Part shown: one piece after another, positions 16,811 to 23,975 of the stretch
How positions within the stretch are numbered: the first letter of the stretch is position 1
Layout of the letters: the number at the start of each line of letters is the position of its first letter
NCBI GenBank assembly: GCA_005239435.1
Contig: SZNP01000009.1
Coordinates: 156,591-220,590, forward strand
Reading direction: 5' to 3'
Source of the DNA: Halorussus salinisoli
GTDB lineage: Archaea; Halobacteriota; Halobacteria; Halobacteriales; Haladaptataceae
DNA length: 64,000 nucleotides
The notes under the pieces: generated by a model
Database searches by the model: none
The model's input: the letters and a program-made list of their open reading frames with translations, nothing else
What the model was told of the DNA's origin: nothing
Program-made: the position numbers and the translations under genes

Positions 16811-17209
16811 CAGATGCAGACGACGACAGTGGGGACTGACTCGGCTCCCTTCACGGTTCAGGTGACGACTCACCCGGACCACGGGGTCATCCTCACCGAC
16901 GACGAGGGGATGACCCTCTACCGCTTCACGCAGGACGAACGCGGCGAAAGTACCTGTTACGACCAGTGTGCGGAGGCGTGGCCGCCGCTGACCGTCGAGG
17001 GGTCGCCGACCATCCCCGACGGACTGCCCGGCGAGTTCGGCACGACCGAGCGCGACGACGGGTCGATGCAGGTCACGTACGACGGAATGCCGCTGTACAC
17101 CTTCGCCAACGACCAGCGACCCGGGGACGCCAACGGACAAGGTGCCAACGACGTCTGGTTCGTGGTGAATCCGGCGTGTCCCGGCGAGGCCGGAACGACC
17201 ACTCCGTGA
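16697..17209 (+). CDS. COG4315-type lipoprotein with YxFxxD repeats
   Basis: 170 aa. The Tat lipoprotein signal (SRRTLLQASALG, lipobox ending at Cys23) is followed by a short Thr-rich linker. The mature domain has two copies of the family motif, DEGMTLYRFTQDERGESTCY and DGMPLYTFANDQRPGDANGQG, with TCYDQCAEAWPPL between them. Family knowledge: predicted secreted repeat lipoproteins of unknown function, often near redox or copper proteins. It shares promoter and signal with the cupredoxin gene downstream, so both are probably expressed together at the cell surface. Confidence 0.88.
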   Translation: MPPSRRTLLQASALGFAGSVAGCTGASENRQETETTEGQMQTTTVGTDSAPFTVQVTTHPDHGVILTDDEGMTLYRFTQDERGESTCYDQCAEAWPPLTVEGSPTIPDGLPGEFGTTERDDGSMQVTYDGMPLYTFANDQRPGDANGQGANDVWFVVNPACPGEAGTTTP

Positions 17210-17290
17210 GGGAACGGCCGAGGCCGGCGACGATAACTGAACGGCGGCCCGGCCACCGACGGCTCGGGGTTCGAATCCGTTTTGGGCTGA

Positions 17291-17458
17291 ATTTGGGCCG
17301 CAGTTCGGAAAACGGTCATTGTGCGGGTCGTGGCACGTCGAAGCATGCCACCGTCGAGGCGAACGCTACTGCAAGCATCCGCACTCGGCCTCGCGGCGTC
17401 GGTCGCCGGGTGCGCCGGAGTGAGCGAGAACCGCCAGGAGACCGAGACCACCGCCGAA
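17291..17458 (+). repeat. Duplicated promoter plus signal-peptide segment, copy 2
   Basis: Second copy of the segment at 16643-16810 (see that entry). It gives the cupredoxin gene the same upstream region, the same MPPSRRTLLQASALG signal and the same SENRQETETT linker. Confidence 0.85.
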
Positions 17459-17872
17459 GGAGAGGGCGGAACGACGACCGCCCGGGGACCCGACGAGACA
17501 ATCGTCCTCGGCGGCGAGACGAGCCACTGGTTCGGCCTCGCGCCGTCGCCGATTCACGAAGCGGAGAACCCGACACTCGGCCTGCAACCGGGCACGGTCT
17601 ACGAAATCGTCTGGGTCAACCTCGACGGCGTCGAACACGAACTCCGGGTCTTCGACGCCGACGACGACGTGGTCGCGGCGTCGGAGTCGGCCGAGGAGGT
17701 CGGAGAGACGCGTTCGGTCGTCCTCGAGGCCACCGAGTCGCTCGCGCGCTACGACTGCGAGTACCACCCCCAGAGCATGCGCGGACAGATCACGCAGGAG
17801 GCGACGATCACGACCGGGGGAACTGCCACCGAGACCACTACGGCCGGAGACGATGGTGGCGGCCCCTACTGA
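17345..17872 (+). CDS. Cupredoxin (halocyanin-like) lipoprotein
   Basis: 175 aa blue-copper lipoprotein. Tat signal (SRRTLLQASALG) with lipobox Cys23, Thr-rich linker, then a cupredoxin domain from about residue 50. The type 1 copper ligands are all present and correctly spaced: His98 (GVEHEL), Cys138 and His141 (YDCEYHP), and Met145. It probably carries electrons on the outer face of the membrane. The C-terminus is Thr/Gly-rich. It lies 135 bases after the COG4315 lipoprotein gene with its own duplicated promoter. Confidence 0.9.
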   Translation: MPPSRRTLLQASALGLAASVAGCAGVSENRQETETTAEGEGGTTTARGPDETIVLGGETSHWFGLAPSPIHEAENPTLGLQPGTVYEIVWVNLDGVEHELRVFDADDDVVAASESAEEVGETRSVVLEATESLARYDCEYHPQSMRGQITQEATITTGGTATETTTAGDDGGGPY

Positions 17873-17996
17873 GACCAGCGAGCGCCGTCGGGACACCTCC
17901 GTAATTCTCTAAGAAACAAACACATCTGCGAAGCAAACGAAAATGTAGGTAAGTTCCGGACTGCGGTGACCTACCGTACGGTTGACGAGGTTCGCC

Positions 17997-18800
17997 TCAG
18001 TGCGACGAGGGACGGTACTCGGTGTCGCGCTCGCTGCCGTGACCGCGGCGACTGCCGTACCGCCGGTCGCGCTCGCTCGTCCCCTGCTGGCCGCCGTGAC
18101 GGTGTTCGCGCTCCCCGCCGGTCCCTTCGCGGAACGTCGAGTCGCTCGGGTCGGAGTGGTGAGTGGCTTCACCGCGCTGGCCGGTTATCCGGCCCGAGAT
18201 TCCCTGTTCGCGGTGGCTCCCGCGCTGACTTCCCTCGTGTGGCGTGCCGTGTTCCTGGCCCTCGCGTCCTCGTTGCTCTCGTCGCTGGCCGTATTGTCGG
18301 TCGTCGCTCTGTTGGCGACCCTGCTCGCGGTGGCTACTACGTCGTCGTTCCGTCCCACTCTGGCCGCCGTGGCCACTCTGACCACCGTGGCCACTCGACT
18401 GGCGACCTTCGGTTCTCGGACTTCGGGACGTGCCGGAGTCGTTCGCGCCGCGACTCCCGTACCGGTTGGTGCGTCGCCGGTCGTTCTCCCCGCGGTCGTG
18501 ACCCTGCTGACTCGCGGTCCCGCCGTGCTGGTGGCCCTGCTGACTCTCTCCGCGGTTACTCCGCTCCTCCTGCATCCGGGAGTGAGCCCGTTCGGCCAGT
18601 TGCTCGTAGTCTCGGTCGTCCGTCTGACTCTGGTCGCCGTGGTGGTGATGATGATGGTGGTGGTGATGGTGACTGTCGCCGCCCTCGTCGCGGTCGTTGT
18701 CGGGTTGCGTCCAGTCCTGATGGTGGCTCTCACGACTCTCGTGGAGACCGTCCTCGTTCGCTTCCTCGCGCCGTCGCTGTATCTTGTGTGGATTAGCCAT
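17997..18800 (-). CDS. Disordered His-tract, Gly/Gln/Arg-rich protein
   Basis: 267 aa from the ATG at 18800. Nearly the whole chain is low complexity: an 11-residue poly-His run near residue 50, then Ser/Gly/Gln/Arg/His-rich sequence with SGHGGQ repeats and few hydrophobic residues. It would be intrinsically disordered, and poly-His could bind Zn, Ni or Cu. An opposite-strand frame of similar length is hydrophobic only because it is the complement of this composition. A similar Gln-rich gene lies at 23.98-25.03 kb. Function unknown, and I cannot exclude that this is noncoding repeat DNA. Confidence 0.6.
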   Translation of the reverse strand: MANPHKIQRRREEANEDGLHESRESHHQDWTQPDNDRDEGGDSHHHHHHHHHHHGDQSQTDDRDYEQLAERAHSRMQEERSNRGESQQGHQHGGTASQQGHDRGENDRRRTNRYGSRGANDSGTSRSPRTEGRQSSGHGGQSGHGGQSGTERRRSSHREQGRQQSDDRQYGQRREQRGREGQEHGTPHEGSQRGSHREQGISGRITGQRGEATHHSDPSDSTFREGTGGEREHRHGGQQGTSERDRRYGSRRGHGSERDTEYRPSSH

Positions 18801-18855
18801 ACTCGAAACCCCCGAGAACGGATTGTCCGAGAACGTCCTTAGATGTGCTGGCTGA

Positions 18856-19286
18856 CTATCCAAGCAGGCCGAAACCGAACACCGGGCCGAACAGCAGATG
18901 GAGCGCGACCCCGACGAGCAGGGCCGGAATCGTGGTGTCGACCGACGCCACGACGGCGGCGACCTCGTCCACCGCGGGCAGGAGGAACAGCGCGTAGCCG
19001 TCCCGACCGATGGCGTTGGCCGTCAGCGCCGAGAAGGGAATCGCGCCCTCGGCGTACGCGCCGGCGAGGACGTTCTGCGGGCCACGCCCGGGAGTCGGTC
19101 CCATCGCCGCGCCGACGAGTGGTCGAGCGCGCTCGTTCTCGCCGAGTCGTTCGATTAGCGCACCCTCGGTCCGATACTGGACGAGACCGAACAGCGGGAC
19201 CGTGACCGCGACGAACGTACTTACCTGAACGAAGCCGTCACGGACGGACGCGACGAGTATCTCGATGCTATCGATAATCTCGTTCG
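18856..19286 (-). pseudogene. Collapsed 10-TM metal (Mn/heavy-metal) transporter remnant
   Basis: An open frame of 159 codons (to the TAG at 19333-19335) lacks ATG, GTG or TTG until residue M at 19104. Its translation reads like the start of a putative manganese/ArsP_2-type exporter (VRDGFVQVSTFVAVTVPLF, VQYRTEGALIERLGENERA). At GAAMGPTPGRGPQ it jumps to the C-terminal half (AYAEGAIPFSALTANAIG, RDGYALFLLPA). The family has two similar halves, each with an xPGxG motif, so an internal deletion by recombination between the halves would explain this. No start and about half the usual length: treated as a pseudogene. The family link is from memory. Confidence 0.65.
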
Positions 19287-19320
19287 CCCTCCGAGACCGT
19301 GTATCGAATCCCGGCCAGGG

Positions 19321-19338
19321 TTTTAGGTATACCTAAAA
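19321..19338. promoter_or_regulatory. 18-bp perfect palindrome, DtxR/SirR-type metal operator
   Basis: TTTTAGGTATACCTAAAA is a perfect palindrome containing the TTAGGnnnnCCTAA core recognised by DtxR/IdeR/MntR-family metal-dependent repressors. It sits immediately upstream of the metal-transporter remnant and about 105 bases before the zinc-ribbon gene at 19443. It overlaps nothing else. Most likely it once controlled the transporter and may still control a neighbour. Confidence 0.72.
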
Positions 19339-19442
19339 TAGCGCTTAGCAGATGGCGGCTTAGAATTTCGATTGTACCTCGTTCCTACCGGATGCGATTT
19401 TGCGGCAACTTTTTTCTATCAGCCACGCGCATGGTACATTGT

Positions 19443-19622
19443 ATGAACGAAACGTACGTGCGGCTCGTCTGTCCTGAATGCAGCAAGGACTGGGAAGAAT
19501 CGCCGGACGATCTCCCGCCTCACGACGAGATGTTCCACTGCCCGAACTGTCACGCCGGTCGTCGGACCGCGGAGTTCACCCGAACCGAGCGGGACCTGGA
19601 GACGCTAAAACAGTTTCAGTAG
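19443..19622 (+). CDS. Small zinc-ribbon protein
   Basis: 59 aa with one Cys4 zinc ribbon, VCPECSKDW...FHCPNCHAG (cysteines about residues 10, 13, 32, 35). The rest is charged and helical. ATG at 19443. The stop nearly touches the stop of aIF2-beta on the other strand. Similar small ribbon proteins are common in haloarchaea and usually uncharacterised; nucleic-acid or protein binding is possible. Confidence 0.85.
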   Translation: MNETYVRLVCPECSKDWEESPDDLPPHDEMFHCPNCHAGRRTAEFTRTERDLETLKQFQ

Positions 19623-20030
19623 TTAGCTGTTGGTCGCCGAGCGCGCCCCGCAGGCTTCGCACCGCAACAACATCGCACCTTGTTCTCGTTCGAGTTTCGT
19701 GTCCGGGAGTCCGCACTCCGGACAGAGGACGAACGTCTCGGCGTAGTCGTCGATGGCGTCCTCGATTCGGCGCTGGCCGAACTCGCCGGTCAGGCGTGCG
19801 CGGCCGCTCTCGTCTATGTGCGCACTGGTCCCCAACTCGTCCTGCAAGAACTTCAGAACGTGTTCCTCGTCTCTCCCGAGTCTGTCGAGGGTGTCCTGGA
19901 AGTTCTCGTAGACAGTCACGTTCCCCTCTTGACGCACGTCGGCGTCGGGAACGTCGAAACGGTCCCCGCTACCGTCGATTTCGGGCGTCTCGTCCATCGC
20001 CCGTTCGAGGTGGTCGTCGTAACTCTCCAT
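19623..20030 (-). CDS. eif2b: Translation initiation factor aIF2 subunit beta
   Basis: 135 aa, full length for the archaeal protein. It binds aIF2-gamma and helps deliver initiator Met-tRNA to the ribosome. Seen: YDDHLERAMDETPEI at the N-terminus (gamma-binding helix region), TVYENFQDTLDRLGRDEEHVLKFLQDELGTS core, and a C-terminal zinc ribbon (CPECG...CEACG). The ATG at 20030 is chosen over one four codons upstream because the family begins with this helix. Monocistronic. Confidence 0.93.
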   Translation of the reverse strand: MESYDDHLERAMDETPEIDGSGDRFDVPDADVRQEGNVTVYENFQDTLDRLGRDEEHVLKFLQDELGTSAHIDESGRARLTGEFGQRRIEDAIDDYAETFVLCPECGLPDTKLEREQGAMLLRCEACGARSATNS

Positions 20031-20246
20031 AGACGGGTACACGAGCGCAATCGGATAAAAACTTTTCAGGGTCGTACAGAAACGGCTCTCAGCTACCAGT
20101 GTGTCGGCCGGTTAATTACGGTCAGCGTCGGTCGGACACAACAGTTTGAAACTGTTTCACAATATCGCGTTACCCCTCGTTGGCTGTGATTATGGCGTTA
20201 TATGAAGGAGTAATTCGTAATCCGTGTTAACGGGGCTCAAGATAAT

Positions 20247-20256
20247 ACTATAACCC
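20247..20256 (+). promoter_or_regulatory. TATA box of the UPF0058 gene
   Basis: TACTATAACC lies about 28 bases before the ATG at 20281, the normal spacing for a leaderless haloarchaeal message. The flanking bases are AT-rich. Confidence 0.55.
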
Positions 20257-20280
20257 TGCAACTGTTAGCCTCGTTTGCTT

Positions 20281-20520
20281 ATGAAGAAGCAGGAACTCAT
20301 CCACCTTCACGGCCTTCTCGCGGAGGTCGGGAACTACTTCGAGGAAGAGAACGGCACCGAAGTTGACCTTTCCGAGTACGATTCCCTCGGTGTACGACCA
20401 ACTTCTATTCACAAGTCGAAAACAGACCACAAAGCAGCAGTCTTTGCGATGGCAACCGCGATAACCTCCGAAATGAACGAAGCCGAGGCGGACGAAAAGG
20501 TCGCCGCCAAGGCCGACTGA
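20281..20520 (+). CDS. UPF0058 family protein
   Basis: 79 aa helical protein. Seen: MKKQELIHLHGLLAEVGNYFE, SEYDSLGVRPTSIHKSKTDHKAAVFAMATAI, the hallmark of UPF0058, which is common in euryarchaea. Function unknown; the KSKTDHK stretch suggests nucleic-acid contact. The upstream TATA places the transcript start at the ATG. Confidence 0.92.
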   Translation: MKKQELIHLHGLLAEVGNYFEEENGTEVDLSEYDSLGVRPTSIHKSKTDHKAAVFAMATAITSEMNEAEADEKVAAKAD

Positions 20521-20679
20521 ACCGCAGGCGACGCATCCTCGAATTGTCGATACGGGTCCGATAGCGGTAGCGTTGTTCTCTCCGGCAGTTACTACCGATC
20601 AGCTACGGCCGTCGGCTACGTCGAACGATAGACGTGCCCGTCACGCCGCGCGAGGGCGAGGGGCTAGCAGAGTCGTTGG

Positions 20680-21144
20680 TCACTCGATGAGGTCCTCGAA
20701 CTCAGGGAGGACTTCGTCGTCTTCGCCGCGGTCGCTCTGCCCCTCGGATTCGTCTTCGACCTCGTCCTCGTCCGAGTCGGACTCGGTCTCGGTCTCGTCG
20801 TCGTCTTCCTCGATGACTTCGACTTCGAGGACGGTCAGGGGGATGTTTTCGAGGCGCTGGCCGATCTCCTTGCGCGCGATGCGCGAGGCGTGCTCCTCAC
20901 GTTCGACGTTGAACACCGACATCTCCAGCTCTAAGGCGACGAGACTCTCGTCGGCCGCGATGAACGCCGGTTCGAGTTCCTCCCCGCAGTGCGGGCAGGA
21001 CCGTTCCCCCATGTTGATTTCGACGTAGTTGAGGTCGGGGTTGAGCAACTCGCCGGTCTTGGAGATAGCGATTCGGACGGCCTCGTCCGGAGTCTCCACG
21101 TCGTAGACCGGAACTGCGGCTTCCACGACAACTCTGCAGTTCAT
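20680..21144 (-). CDS. UPF0212 (DUF555) family protein
   Basis: 154 aa. Residues 1-115 are the conserved DUF555 fold with a CPHCGEEL motif (about residues 50-57), EAAVPVYDVETPDEAVRIAISKTGELLNP and RIARKEIGQRL. The last 40 residues are an acidic Glu/Asp/Ser tail typical of salt adaptation. Function unknown. The CxxC could be half of a metal site completed by another residue or a partner. Confidence 0.9.
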   Translation of the reverse strand: MNCRVVVEAAVPVYDVETPDEAVRIAISKTGELLNPDLNYVEINMGERSCPHCGEELEPAFIAADESLVALELEMSVFNVEREEHASRIARKEIGQRLENIPLTVLEVEVIEEDDDETETESDSDEDEVEDESEGQSDRGEDDEVLPEFEDLIE

Positions 21145-21230
21145 GGGCGCATAGAGGTTGTAGCGCCAACAGTATCAAGTTTAGCCCCAAAACGAAAGAC
21201 TTCCACCGACCCGTCTCCTTTGGTCCCGCG

Positions 21231-22136
21231 ATGGACTCGGGTTCGATACCGGTCGGCGACCTCGCAGGGGGCCTCGACTTGCAGGCGACGCTGGAGAGCG
21301 GCCAGACCTTCCTCTGGCGGCGCGACGACGGACGCGCCTACGAGACCGCCGACGCGACCGGCGGGTCAGCGTGGTACTACACCGTCGTCGTCGGTCACAC
21401 AGAGGGGAGAGCTGACGTCGTCCGGGTGCGCCAGCGCGAGGGGATGCTCGAATGGGAAGCGACGACCGACGCCGACCCACTGCTCGCGGAGCGACTCCGA
21501 CTCGGCGACGACCTGCCCGCCATCTTCGCCGAGATTCCCGACGACCCGCTGTTGGACGACGCCATCGACGCCTACCGCGGACTCCGCATCGTGGACGACC
21601 CCTTCTTTCCCTGTCTCGTGTCGTTCATCTGCTCGGCCCAGATGCGGGTCGGCCGCATCCACGGGATGCAGACCGCCCTCGCCCGCGAGTTCGGCGAGAC
21701 GGTCCGATTGGACGGTGAGACCTACCACGGGTTCCCGACGCCCGACCGCCTCGCGGCCGCGACCGAGGCGGACCTTCGGGAGTTAGGTCTGGGGTACCGG
21801 GCACCCTACGTCCAGCGGTCGGCGGAACTGGTCGCCTCCGGCGAGGCCACGGCCGAGGACGTTCGGGGACTGGATTACGAAGACGCCCGCGAGGCCATGC
21901 AAGCGTTCGTCGGCGTCGGCGACAAGGTGGCCGACTGCGTACTCATGTTCTCGCTGGGCTATCTGGAGGCGGTCCCGCTGGACACGTGGATTCAGACGGC
22001 GATCGCCGACTACTACCCTCACTGCGAGAAGGGGTCGTACGCCGAGACCTCCCGCGCGCTCCGCGCGGAGTTCGGCGGCGAGTTCGCGGGGTACGCCCAG
22101 ACCTACGTGTTCCACTATCTCCGGAACCAGGAGTGA
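21231..22136 (+). CDS. ogg1: 8-oxoguanine DNA glycosylase/AP lyase (OGG1 family)
   Basis: 301 aa. It removes oxidised guanine from DNA. The N-terminal OGG_N-type domain (LDLQATLESGQTFLWRR) is followed by a helix-hairpin-helix GPD domain: SFICSAQMRVGRIHGM, FVGVGDKVADCVLMFSLG with catalytic Lys232, and EAVPLDTWIQ with Asp251. These are the OGG1 Lys/Asp pair. Full length for a two-domain archaeal OGG1. ATG at 21231; a divergent promoter is shared with UPF0212. Confidence 0.92.
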   Translation: MDSGSIPVGDLAGGLDLQATLESGQTFLWRRDDGRAYETADATGGSAWYYTVVVGHTEGRADVVRVRQREGMLEWEATTDADPLLAERLRLGDDLPAIFAEIPDDPLLDDAIDAYRGLRIVDDPFFPCLVSFICSAQMRVGRIHGMQTALAREFGETVRLDGETYHGFPTPDRLAAATEADLRELGLGYRAPYVQRSAELVASGEATAEDVRGLDYEDAREAMQAFVGVGDKVADCVLMFSLGYLEAVPLDTWIQTAIADYYPHCEKGSYAETSRALRAEFGGEFAGYAQTYVFHYLRNQE

Positions 22137-22214
22137 AATCACGTCGACCGAATCGACGGGTCCGGGGTCGGGCCTGCCGGTCCTCGACGCTCTCGCTCGC
22201 TCGGCAGTCCGCCC

Positions 22215-22982
22215 TCAGACCCAATCACCGCTCCCGCGCGCCGACGGGTTCCGTTCGAGTGTCGGGATTTCACCCGTCTCGACGAGGCTCTTGAACCGGG
22301 AGAGCATCCGGTTCGCCAGCGTCTCGGGAACGACGCCCAGTAGTTCCATCGCAGTACGTCCGACTCGGCCGCCCGGCGGGTCGAATCGCAGGGTGAGCGT
22401 GACCTCCGTCCCGCGGTCGGCCGGGGCCGGTCGGAACTGCACCGACCCTTCGTTGGGTATCGGCGCGCCCTCGGCCGACCTCCAGCGCAGGAACTCGCCC
22501 GGACGGTCCTCGACGATTTCGGTTTCCCACTCGATGCTCCGGTCGAAGGGACAGGCCACTATCCAGCGGTGGCGGTCTTCACCCGCCAGCGTAACCCCGG
22601 CGAACTCCCCGACGACGCGAGTCAGCAGGTCCGAGTCGCGCCAATAGCGATAGAGCTCGTCCGCGGACTCCTGAACGGTGACGGTTCGCTCGACCTCCGT
22701 CGCGCCGGACTGCGTCTCCGTGTCGGTGTCCCGACCTCCGGGCCTCGGAGTCGCGCCGCCAGCCTCGGATGGGCGGTCGGGTCGGCTAACTCCTCGGTAC
22801 AACAGCCACCCGCCAGCGAGCGCGAGTGCCGCCCCGCCGAGCGAGCGTCTCCGGAGTCCGGCGGTCAGGAGCGTTCCGCCGAGGACGACGGAGACCATCC
22901 GCCTGCCCCGACTGGCGTTACGTTCCGCGGAAGCGTTACGTTCCTCGGAGCCGTTACGTCCCGCAGTAGTGTTCTGTGTCAC
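22215..22982 (-). CDS. SRPBCC (polyketide cyclase-like) membrane-linked protein
   Basis: 255 aa from a GTG at 22982. Residues about 30-62 are hydrophobic (VSVVLGGTLLTAGL, ALALAGGWLLYRGV) and probably anchor the protein. Residues about 100-235 are a START/SRPBCC lipid-binding-like fold: RTVTVQESADELYRYWRD, FDRSIEWETEIVEDRPGEFLRWRS, GTEVTLTLRFDPPGG. The start is uncertain: another GTG lies a few codons upstream, and an ATG is at MVSVV. A short ERNAS repeat precedes the membrane segment. Ligand unknown. Confidence 0.85.
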   Translation of the reverse strand: MTQNTTAGRNGSEERNASAERNASRGRRMVSVVLGGTLLTAGLRRRSLGGAALALAGGWLLYRGVSRPDRPSEAGGATPRPGGRDTDTETQSGATEVERTVTVQESADELYRYWRDSDLLTRVVGEFAGVTLAGEDRHRWIVACPFDRSIEWETEIVEDRPGEFLRWRSAEGAPIPNEGSVQFRPAPADRGTEVTLTLRFDPPGGRVGRTAMELLGVVPETLANRMLSRFKSLVETGEIPTLERNPSARGSGDWV

Positions 22983-23115
22983 CCAGTAGTCACCCACTGA
23001 GTGCTTGAGGGATTGGACATTGTATCTTGTGCCCGGAACCCCGGCGTTCACCGCCAATCGAATCTCCGGCATCCAAATCGCCTTACGACAGAACGACGAA
23101 CTACCGACCGGAACC

Positions 23116-23412
23116 ATGTCAGGCGTCTCCGAAAGCGCCGACCGAACCCGTGCGCACGTCTTCGTCTCCGGCAAGGTACAGGGCGTCTACTACCGGGCGA
23201 ACACCCGCGACACCGCCCGGGAGAAGGGCGTCGATGGATGGGTCCGGAACCTCGCGGACGGCCGGGTCGAAGCCGTCTTCGAGGGGCCGGAGGACGCGGT
23301 GGAGTCGATGGTCGAGTGGTGTCACACCGGGAGTCCCGCCGCCGACGTGGACGACGTCGAAATCGAGTACGGCGACCCAGAGGGCGAAGACGGGTTCCGG
23401 ATTCGGCGGTAG
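23116..23412 (+). CDS. acyP: Acylphosphatase
   Basis: 98 aa. It hydrolyses carboxyl-phosphate bonds in small acyl phosphates. Seen: HVFVSGKVQGVYYRANTRDTA with the catalytic Arg, GVDGWVRNLADGRVEAVFEGP with the catalytic Asn, and the C-terminal beta strand. Full length. The ATG at 23116 is preferred to an upstream in-frame start since the fold begins at RTRAHVFVSG. Confidence 0.93.
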   Translation: MSGVSESADRTRAHVFVSGKVQGVYYRANTRDTAREKGVDGWVRNLADGRVEAVFEGPEDAVESMVEWCHTGSPAADVDDVEIEYGDPEGEDGFRIRR

Positions 23413-23424
23413 TCGTTAGGTCGT

Positions 23425-23856
23425 TCAGTCGCCCGCTCGGTCGGCGAACACCTCGAACCGTGCGAGGCTCTCTCGGGAGTCGGTGGGTCCGACCGGCAGG
23501 TCTGGGGCATCGTCTCCGTCGCCGCCGTCGGTGGTATCGTCTCCGTCGCCACTTTCGGCGGTATCGGCGTCGGAAGACGAATCGCTACTTTCGGCGGGCG
23601 CGGCCGCCGCGGTATCGTCGGCGAACGCTTCGACTGCGGTCGCTTCGTCCCACTCCAGTTCCACCTCCAGACTCCGGCCGTCGTCGGTCTCGGACTCTAT
23701 CTCCAGTTCCACCGCGTCGGGAATCTCGACAGCGATGGCCTACCCCTCGTCGCCGAGGCGGACCGAGCCAGCGGCGACGCCGTCCGCGATTCCGCGGAGA
23801 ATCGTTGCGACGGCTTCGCGGTCGGCCGTCCGTTCGAGTTCGTATTCTTCGGACAC
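23425..23856 (-). pseudogene. Amphi-Trp domain protein interrupted by an amber codon
   Basis: A GTG at 23856 opens a frame reading VSEEYELERTADREAVAT...LGDEG, then TAG at 23740-23742. The same frame continues AIAVEIPDAVELEIESET...RSLEVELEWDE. Together they form an amphi-Trp-type domain (EExELERxxxREEVAxxLRxIADxL...), followed by an acidic Asp/Ser-rich tail ending at 23425. No frameshift is needed; only the single stop breaks it. Alternatives are a sequence error, a functional split with restart at the GTG at 23712, or stop readthrough. The family link is from memory. Confidence 0.68.
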
Positions 23857-23975
23857 GTCACCACCAACGACGTCCGGCGTAGTAAAACGTCGCAATCGGT
23901 CAATGAGCGCCGCAGTCGGGCTTCTCGCGTGCCGACGGTGGGGCTTCGGGGAGTCGTTCCCGAGACGCTCCGACC

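Noticed and set aside
17262-17285. GGTTCGAATCC that looks like a tRNA T-loop
   Set aside because: The flanking bases do not pair into a 5-bp T stem and no acceptor, D or anticodon arm is present.
17982-18842. 286-codon plus-strand hydrophobic frame over the His-tract gene
   Set aside because: It is Leu/Val/Ala/Thr-rich only because it complements His/Gln/Arg/Gly codons, and it lacks topology. The minus-strand frame starts with a normal charged N-terminus. Some doubt remains.
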